The notes: generated by a model from the letters alone, not told the origin. A stretch of 64,000 bases of DNA from Pseudarthrobacter naphthalenicus (GCF_029076445.1 NZ_JARESG010000006.1:62001-126000); one strand, 5' to 3'; shown: positions 34,591 to 44,838, numbered from the stretch's first letter. Numbers and translations: made by a program.

Positions 34591-34725
34591 GGAATGCTCC
34601 TCGGCAATTGCAGGGGGTTCGCGGCACAGGAGACGAACCAGAAAAGGAGTGTCGGTGCCGCCGACTATTATTGAGGATATAGCGAGAGGCCCAGGTTTCA
34701 GGAACTTGCGGGGAAATTTCAGGAC
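34591..34725. promoter_or_regulatory. ppa/dacB divergent promoter region
   Basis: An AT-rich island (about 34660-34685, containing ACTATTATTGAGGATATAG) lies between the two divergent genes and is the likely site of both promoters. On each strand it offers -10-like AT-rich hexamers, but I could not fix a -35/-10 pair. Confidence 0.35.
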
Positions 34726-36258
34726 TTGAGGACCAGCAGCAGCATGAAGGAAACATCGCCCCCTGCCGGGTCAAAAACCGCCCGTAAGGACGTTTCGCCT
34801 TCCCTGCTGGCCCGCGCCGGAACCATTGTGCGGCGGGCTTGGCCCCTTGCCGGGCTGCTGGCCCTACTGCTGGCGCTCGCTGTACCTGCTGCCCTGGTGG
34901 TTGTGCCCGGCTTCATCCCCCCGTTACCGCCGGCGGCCGCCCCCTCCGTGCCGGTCTGGCAGCAGCCCCCTGCCACCCTCTCCGCCCGGCAGGGCCTGAC
35001 GCCGCTCCTGGACAGCGCGCCCGTGCCCTTGCCTTCGGCCGTCACGGCGCAGCTGGATACCCTGTTAAAGCCCGACGGCGACGGCAGCTTTACGGGGTTT
35101 GTCCAGGATGCGCTCACCGGGAATGTCCTTTATGACCGTGGCGGTTCGGAGAACCGTGTCCCCGCCTCCAACATGAAACTTTTCACCGCGGCGGCCGCCC
35201 TGCGCTCATTGGGGCCGGACCATCGCTTCAGCACCCGGGTCCTGGCTGGCACCACCGCCAACCAGGTGGTGCTCACCGGTGGAGGCGACGTGCTCCTCAA
35301 CCCAGGCGGGTCTGCGCCGGACCGGGTGATGGGCCACGCCGGGCTGGGCACGCTGGCCGCCGCCACCGTGGCCGCCCTCCAAGCCCAGGGAACAACCGGG
35401 GAGCTGACGGTTCTGGTGGACGATTCGCTCTTCAGCGGGCCCGCCCTCAACCCCGCCTGGGCGGACGGGGACGTCGCCGCCGGTGAGGTGGCGCCGCTGT
35501 ACCCGCTCGCACTGAACTCGGCACGCTACAACCCCGCCGTGACCACGGGCCCCCGCCCGCAGGACTCCGCGGTGACCGCTGCGGAGGCGTTCGCAGGGCA
35601 GCTCAAGGCGGCGGGCGCCGCTGCGGGACTCACGGTAGCGGCCGGCGTCGGGCGTTCCACCCCTGCCGAAGCAGGAACGGCAGGCAGTGCGGTGTTGGCA
35701 GAAGTGCAGTCCGCCACGGTTGGCGAGCAGGTGGACTTGATGCTGCAGACCTCTGATAACTACCTGGCCGAGGTGCTGGGGCGGATGGCCGCCGCAGCCA
35801 CCGGACGCCCCGCGAGCAACGACGGCGCAACGGCTGCGGTCCAGGCCCAACTGGCCGAACTGGGCATCGACACCCCAACCATGAGGTTCGCTGATGTGTC
35901 CGGACTGGCTATCGGAAACCAGGTTTCAGCCCGCCAGTTGGCCGAGGTGGTGCGTGCCATCACTGACGGGACGGATCAGCGCCTGCGGGAGGCCTTGGAC
36001 GGCTTCCCGGTGGCGGGACTGACCGGAACCCTGGACGCCCGCTACGAGGGTGCCGCAACGTCCCGCGGTGCCGGCCTGGTGCGCGCCAAGACCGGGACGT
36101 TGAACACGGTCATTGCGCTCAGTGGCTACGTGGTGGACGCTGACGGGCGGCTCCTGGTCTTCTCCTTCATCGGCAACGGGCTGGCCCCCGGCGCCGCCGG
36201 CAACCGCGACGCCGTGGACAGGGCCGCGGCGGCACTCGCGGCCTGCGGCTGCCGGTAA
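34726..36258 (+). CDS. dacB: D-alanyl-D-alanine carboxypeptidase/endopeptidase (PBP4 type)
   Basis: A 510-residue (504 if the ATG at 34744 is used) penicillin-binding protein of peptidase family S13. An N-terminal membrane helix (about 35-60, [20 protein letters not shown]) anchors or exports it. The active-site motifs are SNMK (SxxK, in VPASNMKLF), SDN (SxN, in [11 protein letters not shown]) and AKTGTL (KTG), in the expected order. PBP4-type enzymes trim or cleave peptidoglycan cross-links on the outside of the membrane. The first codon is uncertain because the TTG at 34726 and ATG at 34744 both have weak sites. It opens the supercluster. Confidence 0.92.
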   Translation: MRTSSSMKETSPPAGSKTARKDVSPSLLARAGTIVRRAWPLAGLLALLLALAVPAALVVVPGFIPPLPPAAAPSVPVWQQPPATLSARQGLTPLLDSAPVPLPSAVTAQLDTLLKPDGDGSFTGFVQDALTGNVLYDRGGSENRVPASNMKLFTAAAALRSLGPDHRFSTRVLAGTTANQVVLTGGGDVLLNPGGSAPDRVMGHAGLGTLAAATVAALQAQGTTGELTVLVDDSLFSGPALNPAWADGDVAAGEVAPLYPLALNSARYNPAVTTGPRPQDSAVTAAEAFAGQLKAAGAAAGLTVAAGVGRSTPAEAGTAGSAVLAEVQSATVGEQVDLMLQTSDNYLAEVLGRMAAAATGRPASNDGATAAVQAQLAELGIDTPTMRFADVSGLAIGNQVSARQLAEVVRAITDGTDQRLREALDGFPVAGLTGTLDARYEGAATSRGAGLVRAKTGTLNTVIALSGYVVDADGRLLVFSFIGNGLAPGAAGNRDAVDRAAAALAACGCR

Positions 36259-36320
36259 GCCAGGGGACAGCGGTCCTGCAGGCACCGGCGGGGCGTGCCC
36301 TAAAAGCGGCGCGGACCCGT

Positions 36321-36358
36321 ATAAGCGGTCCGGCCCCGCATAAGCGGTCCGGCCCCGC
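36321..36358. repeat. 19-bp tandem repeat, two copies
   Basis: ATAAGCGGTCCGGCCCCGC is repeated at 36321-36339 and 36340-36358, 62 bases after the dacB stop, with a degenerate earlier copy from about 36301. Confidence 0.85.
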
Positions 36359-36439
36359 CGGATCGTGGCAGTGGCCTGGGGCGTTCGCCGGTCAGCGAAC
36401 TTAAGGACCATCCGGCGTCGGCTGTGATGTGATGGGGAC

Positions 36440-37573
36440 ATGGAGTCCACTGCGCGTGATTCGTCAGCACCGGCATCATCCAGCCCGGCCCAGGCCATGA
36501 TCAATTGGGACCTGGCCGCATCCACTGCGTCGCGGCTGGCTTCCGCGGGGCCAACGCTCGGCACGGCGGAAATCAACGATGCCGTGGACAGCCTCCGCAG
36601 CCTGGCGGACGCGTCGGTCCCGCACGTCCACGAGATCACCGGACTCGAAGCCGCCCGCGACCTCCGGGACTCCACCGTCCTGGTGGTGGACCGCGCCAAC
36701 TGGGCCAAAGCCAACACCCAGAGTTTCGCCGTGATGCTCAAGCCCGCCATGGAAAAGATGCTCGAAAGCCGGCGCGGGACCGTCAGCCCCGCCGCGGCCA
36801 GCGTCAGCGGCGCCATCACCGGAAGCCAGCTCGGCGCCGTCCTGGCATTCCTGTCGAGCAAGGTCCTGGGCCAGTACGATCCTTTCGCGGCCCTCGCCGA
36901 GGGTTCCAAGGCGCCGGCGGGCGGCCGGCTGCTGCTGGTGGCCCCCAACATCGTTTCCGTGGAGCGGGAACTGAACGTCACCCCGGAGGATTTCCGGCTC
37001 TGGGTGTGCCTCCATGAGCAGACCCACCGGGTGCAGTTCGCCGCCGCTCCCTGGCTCCGCCACCACATGCTTTCCGAGATCGACAACCTCAGCGGCCACC
37101 TGCTGGGCAACGTGGATTCCCTGATGGAACGCGCCTCAGCTGCGGCCCGCTCGCTCAAAGACCGCAGCGCCACGGGCAACACCCCCGGCCGCGGCGCCAT
37201 CCTGGACCTGCTGCAGAACCCCGAGGAGAAGGCATCCCTCTCGCACCTGACGGCCGTGATGAGTCTGTTGGAGGGCCACGCCAACGTGGTGATGGACGCC
37301 GTGGACGCCAGCATTGTCCCGTCCGTCAAGACCATCCGCCAGCGCTTCACCGACCGGGGCAAGGACCGCGGCGTTTTGGAGAAGTTCATCCGCAGCCTGT
37401 TGGGCCTTGACGCCAAGATGCGCCAGTACTCCGACGGCGCCAAGTTTGTCCGGGCGGTGGTGGACGTCGCCGGGATGGAGGGGTTCAACCGGGTCTGGGA
37501 ATCCGCGGACAACCTCCCCACAGAACCCGAAATCCACGAACCCAAGCTGTGGGTGGACCGGATGGGCCTCTAG
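36440..37573 (+). CDS. Zinc-dependent metalloprotease family protein
   Basis: A 377-residue protein of the actinobacterial zinc-dependent metalloprotease family that accompanies dacB and tilS (annotated elsewhere as an F420-biosynthesis-associated protein). The zinc motif is HEQTH, in CLHEQTHRVQF (about residue 192), with a later downstream region around EGHANVVMDAVDA (about 273) that may supply the third ligand. It is soluble, with no signal peptide. It is followed directly by tilS: the TAG stop abuts the next GTG. Role unproven; the conserved cluster suggests a link to cell-wall or translation functions. Confidence 0.85.
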   Translation: MESTARDSSAPASSSPAQAMINWDLAASTASRLASAGPTLGTAEINDAVDSLRSLADASVPHVHEITGLEAARDLRDSTVLVVDRANWAKANTQSFAVMLKPAMEKMLESRRGTVSPAAASVSGAITGSQLGAVLAFLSSKVLGQYDPFAALAEGSKAPAGGRLLLVAPNIVSVERELNVTPEDFRLWVCLHEQTHRVQFAAAPWLRHHMLSEIDNLSGHLLGNVDSLMERASAAARSLKDRSATGNTPGRGAILDLLQNPEEKASLSHLTAVMSLLEGHANVVMDAVDASIVPSVKTIRQRFTDRGKDRGVLEKFIRSLLGLDAKMRQYSDGAKFVRAVVDVAGMEGFNRVWESADNLPTEPEIHEPKLWVDRMGL

Positions 37574-38767
37574 GTGCCGGATTCCCCCCACCCGCCGGGT
37601 CCGCCGCACACGCCGGGTCCGCTGGCCGACGACGTCAGAGTGCCGCGCGCAAGCGGACGACGGCGGCCCGGCAGGCTCGCGCCCGTCGTCGGCAAAGCGC
37701 GCAAAATGCTTCAGAACGCCCTGGCCGAGGCCGGCTATCCGGCGCATGTGCTGGTGGCCTGCAGTGGCGGCCCGGACTCGCTGGCGCTCGCCGCCGTGGC
37801 AGCCTACTTTGGCCGCCGCGGCCACGTCGACGGGCATCCGCTGACGGTGGGCGCCGTGGTGGTGGACCATCAGCTGCAGGAAGGCTCGGCGCAGGTGGCT
37901 GCAACCACGGCCCAGGCGCTCAAGGAACTCGGGCTTGCCCCGGTTGAGGTCCGGACCGTTGATGTGGCGTCCACGGGCATGGGTCCGGAGGCGGCAGCCC
38001 GGGACGCCCGGCACACCGCCCTGGACGAAGCAGCACGCGAACAGGGCGCAGCCGCGATCCTGCTCGGACACACCTTGGACGATCAGGCTGAGCAGGTCCT
38101 CCTGGGCCTGGCCCGCGGTTCCGGCACCCGTTCGCTGGCCGGAATGCGGCCCGCCCGGGGCCTGCTGCTCCGGCCTTTCCTGGGCCTCCGGCGCGAGGAC
38201 ACCCTGGAGATCTGCCGCGTCGAGGAGCTGGAGCCCTGGCACGATCCCAGCAATTCCGATCCCGCCTTCGCCCGCTCCCGTACCCGGGTGGAAGTGCTCC
38301 CGCTCCTGGAGGAAAAGCTCGGACCGGGTGTGGCGGAGTCCCTTGCCCGGACGGCGTCGATCCTGCAGCTGGACGCCGATTACCTCGAGGACGTGGCGGA
38401 ACGCACATACGTGGATTTGGCGCAGCGATCCGGCCAGGAAATCAGCCTTCCCGAGGCCGCCCTCGGCGAACTTTCCCCCGCCATCAGGTTCCGGGTCATC
38501 GCCAAGGCAGCGGCCGACGTCGGGGGCCAGCAACCCAGCTATCAGCGCCTTCTGGCGGCGGAAGCACTGCTGCGCCGGCAGGGTTCGGCCGGTCCCGTGG
38601 AGCTCCCCGGGGCGGTGGGCGTGTACCGGTTGTCGCTGGCTGAGCTGGACGCCGCCGGCCAGCCGCACCGCACTGCGGAGGACCCCGACGGCGGCACTTC
38701 CGTTCCCCGCGAAGCGGCGCGCTGTGGGAAGCTTGTATTCCGGCCTCAAAAACCGCCCCAAAAATAG
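37574..38767 (+). CDS. tilS: tRNA(Ile)-lysidine synthetase
   Basis: A 397-residue ATP-dependent enzyme that converts the wobble C of the CAU-anticodon tRNA-Ile to lysidine, which changes its codon and charging identity. The PP-loop SGGPDSLALA is at about residue 61. GHTLDDQAEQVLLGLARGSG (about 165) and RPFLGLRREDT (about 200) are family hallmarks, and the C-terminal domain follows. The GTG start abuts the stop of the metalloprotease gene. Essential in most bacteria. It lies before hpt, as in other actinobacteria and in Bacillus. Confidence 0.95.
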   Translation: MPDSPHPPGPPHTPGPLADDVRVPRASGRRRPGRLAPVVGKARKMLQNALAEAGYPAHVLVACSGGPDSLALAAVAAYFGRRGHVDGHPLTVGAVVVDHQLQEGSAQVAATTAQALKELGLAPVEVRTVDVASTGMGPEAAARDARHTALDEAAREQGAAAILLGHTLDDQAEQVLLGLARGSGTRSLAGMRPARGLLLRPFLGLRREDTLEICRVEELEPWHDPSNSDPAFARSRTRVEVLPLLEEKLGPGVAESLARTASILQLDADYLEDVAERTYVDLAQRSGQEISLPEAALGELSPAIRFRVIAKAAADVGGQQPSYQRLLAAEALLRRQGSAGPVELPGAVGVYRLSLAELDAAGQPHRTAEDPDGGTSVPREAARCGKLVFRPQKPPQK

Positions 38768-38797
38768 TCGCACCCCGCATCTACACAGGAGCCATTG

Positions 38798-39349
38798 GTG
38801 GATTCAAACGACGTCCAGGCAGACCTCAAACACGTTCTCTACACCAAGGAACAGATCCAGCAGCGGATCACCGAGCTCGCTGCCGAAATCGACAAGGACT
38901 ACGAAGGCCGTGAAATCCTCGTTGTCGGCGTTCTCAAGGGTGCCGTGATGGTCATGGCCGACCTCGCCCGCGCGCTCCACAGCCACGTCTCGATGGACTG
39001 GATGGCAGTCTCCTCCTACGGCTCAGGCACCCAGTCCTCCGGCGTGGTCCGCATCCTCAAGGACCTAGACACGGACCTGATGGGCAAGGACGTCCTGATC
39101 GTCGAAGACATCATCGACTCCGGCCTGACGCTCTCCTGGCTCAAGACCAACCTCGAATCCCGCGGCACCGCGTCCGTGGAAATCTGCACGGCCTTCCGCA
39201 AGCCGACGGCCGCCAAGGTGGAAATCGACGTCAAGTACGTCGGCTACGACATCCCCAACGAGTTCGTGGTGGGCTACGGCCTGGACTACGCAGAAAAGTA
39301 CCGCAACCTGGACTTCGTGGGCACCCTCGCCCCGCACGTCTACGAGTAA
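38798..39349 (+). CDS. hpt: Hypoxanthine phosphoribosyltransferase
   Basis: A 183-residue purine-salvage enzyme joining hypoxanthine or guanine to PRPP. The PRPP motif is VLIVEDIIDSGLTL (about residue 98-111), and VVGVLKGAVMVMADLARAL (about 45) is the second conserved block. The GTG at 38798 has AGGAG six bases upstream; the TTG at 38795 is too close. It sits between tilS and ftsH, a classic order. A 15-bp tandem repeat begins just after its stop codon. Confidence 0.95.
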   Translation: MDSNDVQADLKHVLYTKEQIQQRITELAAEIDKDYEGREILVVGVLKGAVMVMADLARALHSHVSMDWMAVSSYGSGTQSSGVVRILKDLDTDLMGKDVLIVEDIIDSGLTLSWLKTNLESRGTASVEICTAFRKPTAAKVEIDVKYVGYDIPNEFVVGYGLDYAEKYRNLDFVGTLAPHVYE

Positions 39350-39362
39350 ACACTCTTCCGCC

Positions 39363-39416
39363 GGCAACAACAGCGGTGGCAACAACAGCGGTGGCAACAA
39401 CACCGGCAACAACAAA
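39363..39416. repeat. 15-bp tandem repeat after hpt
   Basis: GGCAACAACAGCGGT is repeated at 39363 and 39378, then shortened variants at 39393 and 39405. In the frame of the LacI-like gene it would encode Gly-Asn-Asn-Ser-Gly repeats. Confidence 0.85.
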
Positions 39417-39443
39417 GGCGGCAGGAACATCGGCATCAGGGAC

Positions 39444-40094
39444 GTGGCCGTGGCCGCCGGCGTCTCGCCGACCACGGTTTCGCACGTCCTGAACGAAGTT
39501 CCCTCGGCCCGGATCAGCCCGGAAACCCGGGACCGGGTCAGGGCCGTGGCCGCCCGGCTGGGCTACGGGCCAAACAGTGTGGCCCGTGCGCTGCGGACCA
39601 GCCGGACCGCGTTGCTGGGACTGATCATCGAGGACGCCGGGGACAATCCTCGGGCCGGTCAGCTTATTCTCGGCGCCGACCGGGCAGCCCGCGCCCGTGG
39701 TTACCATCTGCTGGTGATCACCACGTCCACGTCGGAGACCCTCGGGGCCAGGGAGGCCGACGTCGGGTCCCTCCTAAGGCGCGGGGTGGACGGAATCCTC
39801 TATGCGCCCCGGCACCCCCGGCCCCATCAACTCCCTGACTTCGGCCCTGTTCCTGTGGTGCCGGTGGTCACCGTTGACAGCGGCAGCAGCACGCCCGTGG
39901 AAAAGCCAGATCACGTCGACGGCGCCCCGGCCGCCGTCGACCAATCAGCCGAACGGGGTGAACAGGCCGCCCGCGCTGCCCGCGCGGCCGGGATCCTCAT
40001 CGACGCCATCGAGGAAGCCGCGGACGCTAACCTCCCTCCCCAACCTGGCCGGCCTAATCCCGCCGCCGGTCCACCGGAAGTGCCCGCCCAGTAG
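39444..40094 (+). pseudogene. Truncated LacI-family regulator
   Basis: A 216-residue product if the only canonical start in frame, the GTG at 39444, is used. It would begin inside the DNA-binding domain (VAAGVSPTTVSHVLN is the recognition helix; helix 1, GIRDVA, lies upstream of the GTG), so the HTH would be cut. The frame stays open upstream through the GNNSG repeat into hpt with no ATG, GTG or TTG for at least 60 codons. The effector domain ends early: after GVDGILYAPRHP it runs into a Pro/Ala-rich tail, against about 330-350 residues in whole LacI proteins. Either a decaying gene or one with a non-canonical start (an ATC at 39429 follows AGGA). Confidence 0.6.
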
Positions 40095-40276
40095 CGGGAA
40101 GCCCGCGGATCGGGGCCGCGCCGGATGCGGCTGCTACGCCCAGAGGGAACTTTTAGGCGGCATCGTGCGTGATTTACTCCGGACGGTGTATAGCTAGTAG
40201 CTGATGCAGCACCACACGCGCGTAGACCACTCGCCGTGCAGCACTACCAGGAGGGACGGGGCCAGCCCCCGAACAG

Positions 40277-42343
40277 ATGAAAGCTAAGAGTTTCTTCAAG
40301 GGCCCGGGCATCTGGATCGTTGTTGTGATCGCCATGCTCCTCGTGGCCTTTGCAACGCTGGCTCCCGGCGGCGCAGCACGGATCGACACCGACAAGGGCC
40401 TTGGGCTCCTCGCCGCGAACGGCAAGGTTGAGCAGGCAAAGATTTTCGACGGCGAAAACCGTGTTGACCTGGTCCTTAAGGACAGCCTGAACATCGACGG
40501 TCAGGACAAGGGCAAGAGCGTCCAGTTCTTCTACGTCGATGCCCGCGCGGCCGACGTCGTCAAGGCCGTCACCGACGCCAAGCCCGCGAACGGCTACACC
40601 GACCAGCCGATCGAAAGCAACTGGTTCTCCGGCCTGCTCTCCCTGCTGATTCCTGTCATCCTCCTCGGTGCGCTCTTCTGGTTCCTGATGACCCGCATGC
40701 AGGGCGGCGGCTCGAAGATCATGCAGTTCGGCAAGTCCAAGGCCAAGATGGTCAACAAGGACATGCCCCAGGTGACCTTCAATGACGTTGCCGGAGCCGA
40801 CGAGGCAGTCGAGGAACTCCAGGAAATCAAGGAGTTCCTGCAGGAGCCCGCCAAATTCCAGGCCGTGGGCGCCAAAATCCCCAAGGGCGTGCTCCTGTAC
40901 GGCCCGCCCGGAACCGGTAAGACCCTTCTCGCCCGCGCCGTCGCCGGCGAGGCCGGCGTGCCGTTTTTCTCCATCTCCGGCTCCGACTTCGTGGAAATGT
41001 TCGTCGGCGTGGGCGCGTCCCGTGTCCGCGACCTTTTTGAGCAGGCCAAGGCCAACTCACCCGCCATCATCTTCGTGGACGAGATCGACGCCGTCGGCCG
41101 TCACCGCGGCGCCGGCATCGGCGGCGGCAACGACGAACGCGAGCAGACCCTCAACCAGTTGCTGGTGGAGATGGACGGCTTCGACGTCAAGACCAACGTC
41201 ATCCTGATCGCGGCCACCAACCGGCCGGACGTCCTTGACCCCGCACTGCTCCGCCCCGGCCGCTTCGACCGGCAGATCACGGTTGAGGCGCCGGACCTGA
41301 TCGGCCGTGACCAGATCCTGCAGGTCCACGCCAAGGGCAAGCCGATGGCGCCCGGTGTTGACCTCAAGAGCGTGGCCAAGAAGACTCCGGGCTACACCGG
41401 CGCTGACCTGGCCAACGTTCTCAACGAGGCCGCCCTGCTGACGGCCCGCTCCAACGCCAACCTCATTGACGACCGCGCCCTGGACGAGGCCATTGACCGT
41501 GTCATGGCCGGCCCGCAGAAGCGCAGCCGCGTCATGAAGGAACACGAGCGCAAAATCACCGCGTACCACGAAGGCGGCCACGCCCTGGTGGCTGCTGCCC
41601 TGCGCAACTCGGCGCCGGTCACCAAGATCACCATCCTGCCCCGCGGCCGTGCCCTGGGCTACACCATGGTGGTGCCGGATAACGACAAGTACTCCGTGAC
41701 CCGCAACGAACTGCTGGACCAGATGGCCTACGCCATGGGCGGGCGCGTCGCGGAGGAGATCGTCTTCCACGACCCCTCCACCGGCGCCTCCAACGACATC
41801 GAGAAGGCCACGGCCACGGCCCGCAAGATGGTCACCGAATACGGCATGAGCGAACGGGTGGGTGCGGTGCGCCTGGGCCAGGGCGGCGGCGAGCCCTTCC
41901 TGGGCCGCGACGCCGGCCACGAGCGGAACTACTCCGACCAGATCGCCTACGTGGTGGATGAGGAAGTGCGCCGCCTGATCGATCAGGCCCATGACGAGGC
42001 GTACGCCATCCTTACCGAGAACCGCGACGTGCTGGACTTCCTGGCCCTCGAACTCCTGGAACGGGAAACCCTCAACCAGGCCGAGATCGCTGACATCTTC
42101 CGCGACATCCGCAAGCGTGACTTCCGCGAAGTCTGGCTGTCCAAGGAAACCCGGCCGGTCCAGCAGGCCGGCCCGGTGGAATCGCGGCAGGAAAAGGCGG
42201 AGCGCGAAGCCCAGGAGGAGGCCAAGAAGGCCCGCCTCGACGAACCGTTGGACGCCCAGCCCCCGCACCCGCAGGGTGTTCCGGAGGATGCTCCTTTCCA
42301 GGGCGGCATCCCCGACTCGGGTCCTGACGCCCTGCGCGGCTAA
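40277..42343 (+). CDS. ftsH: ATP-dependent zinc metalloprotease FtsH
   Basis: A 688-residue membrane-bound AAA+ protease that degrades misfolded and regulatory membrane proteins. Two membrane helices (about 10-30 and 120-140) flank the extracytoplasmic segment. The AAA domain has Walker A GPPGTGKT (about 210), Walker B IIFVDEID (about 264) and the second region of homology near [17 protein letters not shown] (about 315). The zinc site HEGGH (about 433) and the third ligand region follow. A charged C-terminal tail ends the protein. Start ATG 40277. Confidence 0.97.
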   Translation: MKAKSFFKGPGIWIVVVIAMLLVAFATLAPGGAARIDTDKGLGLLAANGKVEQAKIFDGENRVDLVLKDSLNIDGQDKGKSVQFFYVDARAADVVKAVTDAKPANGYTDQPIESNWFSGLLSLLIPVILLGALFWFLMTRMQGGGSKIMQFGKSKAKMVNKDMPQVTFNDVAGADEAVEELQEIKEFLQEPAKFQAVGAKIPKGVLLYGPPGTGKTLLARAVAGEAGVPFFSISGSDFVEMFVGVGASRVRDLFEQAKANSPAIIFVDEIDAVGRHRGAGIGGGNDEREQTLNQLLVEMDGFDVKTNVILIAATNRPDVLDPALLRPGRFDRQITVEAPDLIGRDQILQVHAKGKPMAPGVDLKSVAKKTPGYTGADLANVLNEAALLTARSNANLIDDRALDEAIDRVMAGPQKRSRVMKEHERKITAYHEGGHALVAAALRNSAPVTKITILPRGRALGYTMVVPDNDKYSVTRNELLDQMAYAMGGRVAEEIVFHDPSTGASNDIEKATATARKMVTEYGMSERVGAVRLGQGGGEPFLGRDAGHERNYSDQIAYVVDEEVRRLIDQAHDEAYAILTENRDVLDFLALELLERETLNQAEIADIFRDIRKRDFREVWLSKETRPVQQAGPVESRQEKAEREAQEEAKKARLDEPLDAQPPHPQGVPEDAPFQGGIPDSGPDALRG

Positions 42344-42353
42344 GCTTTCTTCT

Positions 42354-42998
42354 GTGAATGACTTCGACGACGACGACGACCTCTCCTCCGCCGGACTTCC
42401 GGCGGAGGACGGATCCCACCATAAAAAGCACGACAAGGTGGACCGGCCCCGGATTGAAGCCGCGGTCCGCGAAATCCTGCTCGCCATCGGCGAGGACCCG
42501 GACCGGGGCGGGCTCCAGGACACTCCCAAACGGGTGGCCAAAGCCTATGCGGAGGTGTTCGCCGGCCTGCACCACGACCCGGCTGACGTCCTGTCCACCA
42601 CTTTTGACCTGGACCACGAGGAACTGGTCCTGGTCAAGGACATCCCGTTCTATTCCACGTGTGAGCACCACCTGGTGCCGTTCCACGGTGTGGCCCACGT
42701 GGGCTACATTCCCTCGCATGACGGCAAGGTAACCGGCCTGAGCAAGCTGGCGCGGCTCGTGGACATCTACGCCCGGCGCCCGCAGGTGCAGGAACGGCTC
42801 ACCACCCAGATCGTTGAAGCAATGGTCACCCACCTCAAGCCGCGTGGCGCGATTGTTGTTGTTGAATGCGAGCACATGTGCATGTCCATGCGCGGTGTCC
42901 GCAAGCCCGGCGCGAAGACCGTCACCAGCGCGGTACGCGGGCAGCTTCATGACCCGGCCACCCGTGCCGAGGCCATGAGCCTCATCCTCGGAAGGTAA
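42354..42998 (+). CDS. folE: GTP cyclohydrolase I
   Basis: A 214-residue enzyme catalysing the first step of folate synthesis, converting GTP to 7,8-dihydroneopterin triphosphate. The zinc site is in [20 protein letters not shown] (Cys and His, about residue 100) with a second Cys in [15 protein letters not shown] (about 175). The GTG at 42354 starts 10 bases after the ftsH stop. The frame is open further upstream, but that part overlaps ftsH. The N-terminus ([10 protein letters not shown]) is an acidic extension. It heads the fol genes. Confidence 0.96.
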   Translation: MNDFDDDDDLSSAGLPAEDGSHHKKHDKVDRPRIEAAVREILLAIGEDPDRGGLQDTPKRVAKAYAEVFAGLHHDPADVLSTTFDLDHEELVLVKDIPFYSTCEHHLVPFHGVAHVGYIPSHDGKVTGLSKLARLVDIYARRPQVQERLTTQIVEAMVTHLKPRGAIVVVECEHMCMSMRGVRKPGAKTVTSAVRGQLHDPATRAEAMSLILGR

Positions 42999-43008
42999 GT
43001 AACAAACC

Positions 43009-43929
43009 ATGGACTCATTAGCTGCAGCCCCGGGAACCGGGCCCGCAACGTCCCCGCTGCCCATGCTGCGCAAACCGCGCCCGGCCGCGAAATTCGCAGA
43101 CCTGCCCACCGGCCGCACCCTGGTCATGGGCATCCTGAACGTCACCCCTGACTCCTTTAGCGACGGCGGCAAGCACTTCACGGCGGACACCGCCATCGCC
43201 GCCGGCCTGCGGATGTTTTATGCCGGCGCGGACATCATCGACGTTGGCGGCGAATCGACCCGCCCCGGCGCCCTGGATGTCAGCCCGGAGGAAGAACAGC
43301 GCAGGGTGGTCCCCGTCATCGAGGCCCTGGTCAAGGCGGGTGCGCTGGTCTCCATCGACACCACGCACACGTCCACGGCTGCGGCCGCGCTGAAGGCCGG
43401 AGCCGCCATCATCAACGATGTCTCGGGCCTCACCATGGAGCCGGAAATGGCAGAGCTGGTGGCCTCGTCCAAAGCGCCCTACGTCCTGACACACCGCCGT
43501 GGCGATGCCCGCACCATGAATTCGCTGGCCGAGTACAAGGACGTTGCCGGCGAAGTGGTGTCGGAACTGGCCGGCGTGCGGGACAAGCTCCTCGCGGCCG
43601 GGGTCAGCCCGGACCAGATCATTGTTGATCCGGGCCTGGGCTTCGCCAAGAACGATGCCCAGAACTGGGAGCTCCTGCAGAACCTGGACCAGCTGGACAG
43701 CCTGGGGCACCGGGTCCTGGTGGCTGCATCCCGCAAACGCTTCCTGGGCACCCTGCTGACGGTGGCCGGCAAGTCCGCCGCCCCGGAGGAGCGTGATGCC
43801 GCCACCGCGGCCATTACGGCCATCAGCGCCTTCCGCGGCGCCTGGGCCGTCCGCGTGCACGACGTCGGGCCCAGCCTTGACGCTGTAAAGGTCGCTTCGC
43901 GCGTGGCGGCTGCCCGCACCACTCACTAG
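43009..43929 (+). CDS. folP: Dihydropteroate synthase
   Basis: A 306-residue TIM-barrel enzyme that joins 6-hydroxymethyl-dihydropterin pyrophosphate to p-aminobenzoate, the sulfonamide target. Signatures: MGILNVTPDSFSDGG (about residue 42), DVGGESTRPGA (about 78), INDVSGL (about 137) and VDPGLGFAKN (about 206). It starts 10 bases after folE. The N-terminal roughly 30 residues (AAAPGTGPATSPLPM) are an actinobacterial-type extension. Cytoplasmic. Confidence 0.97.
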   Translation: MDSLAAAPGTGPATSPLPMLRKPRPAAKFADLPTGRTLVMGILNVTPDSFSDGGKHFTADTAIAAGLRMFYAGADIIDVGGESTRPGALDVSPEEEQRRVVPVIEALVKAGALVSIDTTHTSTAAAALKAGAAIINDVSGLTMEPEMAELVASSKAPYVLTHRRGDARTMNSLAEYKDVAGEVVSELAGVRDKLLAAGVSPDQIIVDPGLGFAKNDAQNWELLQNLDQLDSLGHRVLVAASRKRFLGTLLTVAGKSAAPEERDAATAAITAISAFRGAWAVRVHDVGPSLDAVKVASRVAAARTTH

Positions 43930-43943
43930 GGCCGGGGGACCCC

Positions 43944-44303
43944 ATGGACAGGATTACGCTGAGCGGTGTCACCGCCGTCGGCCATCACGGCGTCTTTGAT
44001 TTTGAACGCCGCGAGGGCCAGCCCTTTGTGGTGGACGCCGTCCTGCACCTGGACTTCGCCAAAGCCGCGGAATCCGACGACGTCCGGGACACTGCGCATT
44101 ACGGCGAGGTGGCTGAGCGGATCAGGGACTGGATCACGGGGGAGCCCTTGAACCTGATCGAGGCCTTGGCCGTGAGAATCGCCGATGACCTGCTGGGCCG
44201 GTTCAGCATCAGGGCCGTGGACATTACTGTCCATAAGCCCCAGGCCCCCATCGAGGTGCCGTTCGGCGATGTGGCCGTCAGCGTGCACCGGGAGAGACCA
44301 TGA
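43944..44303 (+). CDS. folB: Dihydroneopterin aldolase
   Basis: A 119-residue enzyme that cleaves dihydroneopterin to 6-hydroxymethyl-dihydropterin and glycolaldehyde. The N-terminus DRITLSGVTAVGHHGVFDFERREGQPFVVD and the catalytic region with Lys in VDITVHKPQAPI (about residue 98) match the family. Its stop codon overlaps folK by 4 bases. Start ATG 43944. Confidence 0.96.
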   Translation: MDRITLSGVTAVGHHGVFDFERREGQPFVVDAVLHLDFAKAAESDDVRDTAHYGEVAERIRDWITGEPLNLIEALAVRIADDLLGRFSIRAVDITVHKPQAPIEVPFGDVAVSVHRERP

Positions 44304-44836
44304 CGGCGTACACGAGGGCGGTCCTGGCCCTCGGCAGTAACCTGGGCGAACGAAACGACACCCTATCCGGGGCGGTGGCGGATCTGGTGGATCCTCCGGA
44401 GGTGCGCCTGCTGGCCGTCTCCCCGGTGGTGCAGACCAAACCGGTGGGTGGCCCGGCCGGGCAGCCCGACTTCCTGAACATGGTGATGACCGTGGAAACC
44501 ATGCTGTCCCCGGAAGCCCTGCTGGAGCATTGCCAGGCGGTGGAGAACAAGCACCTCCGCGTCCGCGACGTGCGCTGGGGACCCCGCACGCTCGACGTCG
44601 ACATCATCACCTACGGTGACGTCACCCGTGATGATCCGGACCTGACCCTGCCGCATCCCCGTGCTGCGGAGCGCGCCTTTGTCCTTTACCCCTGGTCCCT
44701 GATCGAACCGGCGGCAACCCTGGGCGGCGAACGGATCGGCGACCTTGCTGCGCGGGCGGCAGACTTCGCCGACATCGTGCCGTTCGACGGCTTCGGCGAC
44801 TACAACGGTGTTCCCACGGCCGGGGCGGTGGAATAG
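44300..44836 (+). CDS. folK: 2-amino-4-hydroxy-6-hydroxymethyldihydropteridine pyrophosphokinase
   Basis: A 178-residue kinase that transfers pyrophosphate from ATP to 6-hydroxymethyl-dihydropterin, giving the substrate for FolP. Hallmarks are ALGSNLGERNDTL near the N-terminus, the RWGPRTLDVDII block with Arg and Asp (about 95), and LTLPHPRAAERAFVLYPW (about 118). The ATG overlaps the folB stop, and the DUF3180 gene follows after 2 bases, so fol genes form one operon. Confidence 0.96.
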   Translation: MTAYTRAVLALGSNLGERNDTLSGAVADLVDPPEVRLLAVSPVVQTKPVGGPAGQPDFLNMVMTVETMLSPEALLEHCQAVENKHLRVRDVRWGPRTLDVDIITYGDVTRDDPDLTLPHPRAAERAFVLYPWSLIEPAATLGGERIGDLAARAADFADIVPFDGFGDYNGVPTAGAVE

Positions 44837-44838
44837 CA

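Noticed and set aside
35926..37545. A 539-residue minus-strand open frame opposite dacB and the metalloprotease gene
   Set aside because: Ser/Arg-rich, no domain, opposite genes with clear motifs.
37136..38773. A 545-residue minus-strand open frame opposite tilS and the metalloprotease gene
   Set aside because: It is a shadow of two overlapping real genes with biased composition and no motif.
39243..39443. Reading the LacI-like frame as a fusion with hpt
   Set aside because: hpt ends normally with TAA in another frame, and no slippery site was seen; the frame is merely open.
41057..42541. A 494-residue minus-strand open frame opposite ftsH and folE
   Set aside because: It lacks any recognisable domain and lies opposite two certain genes.
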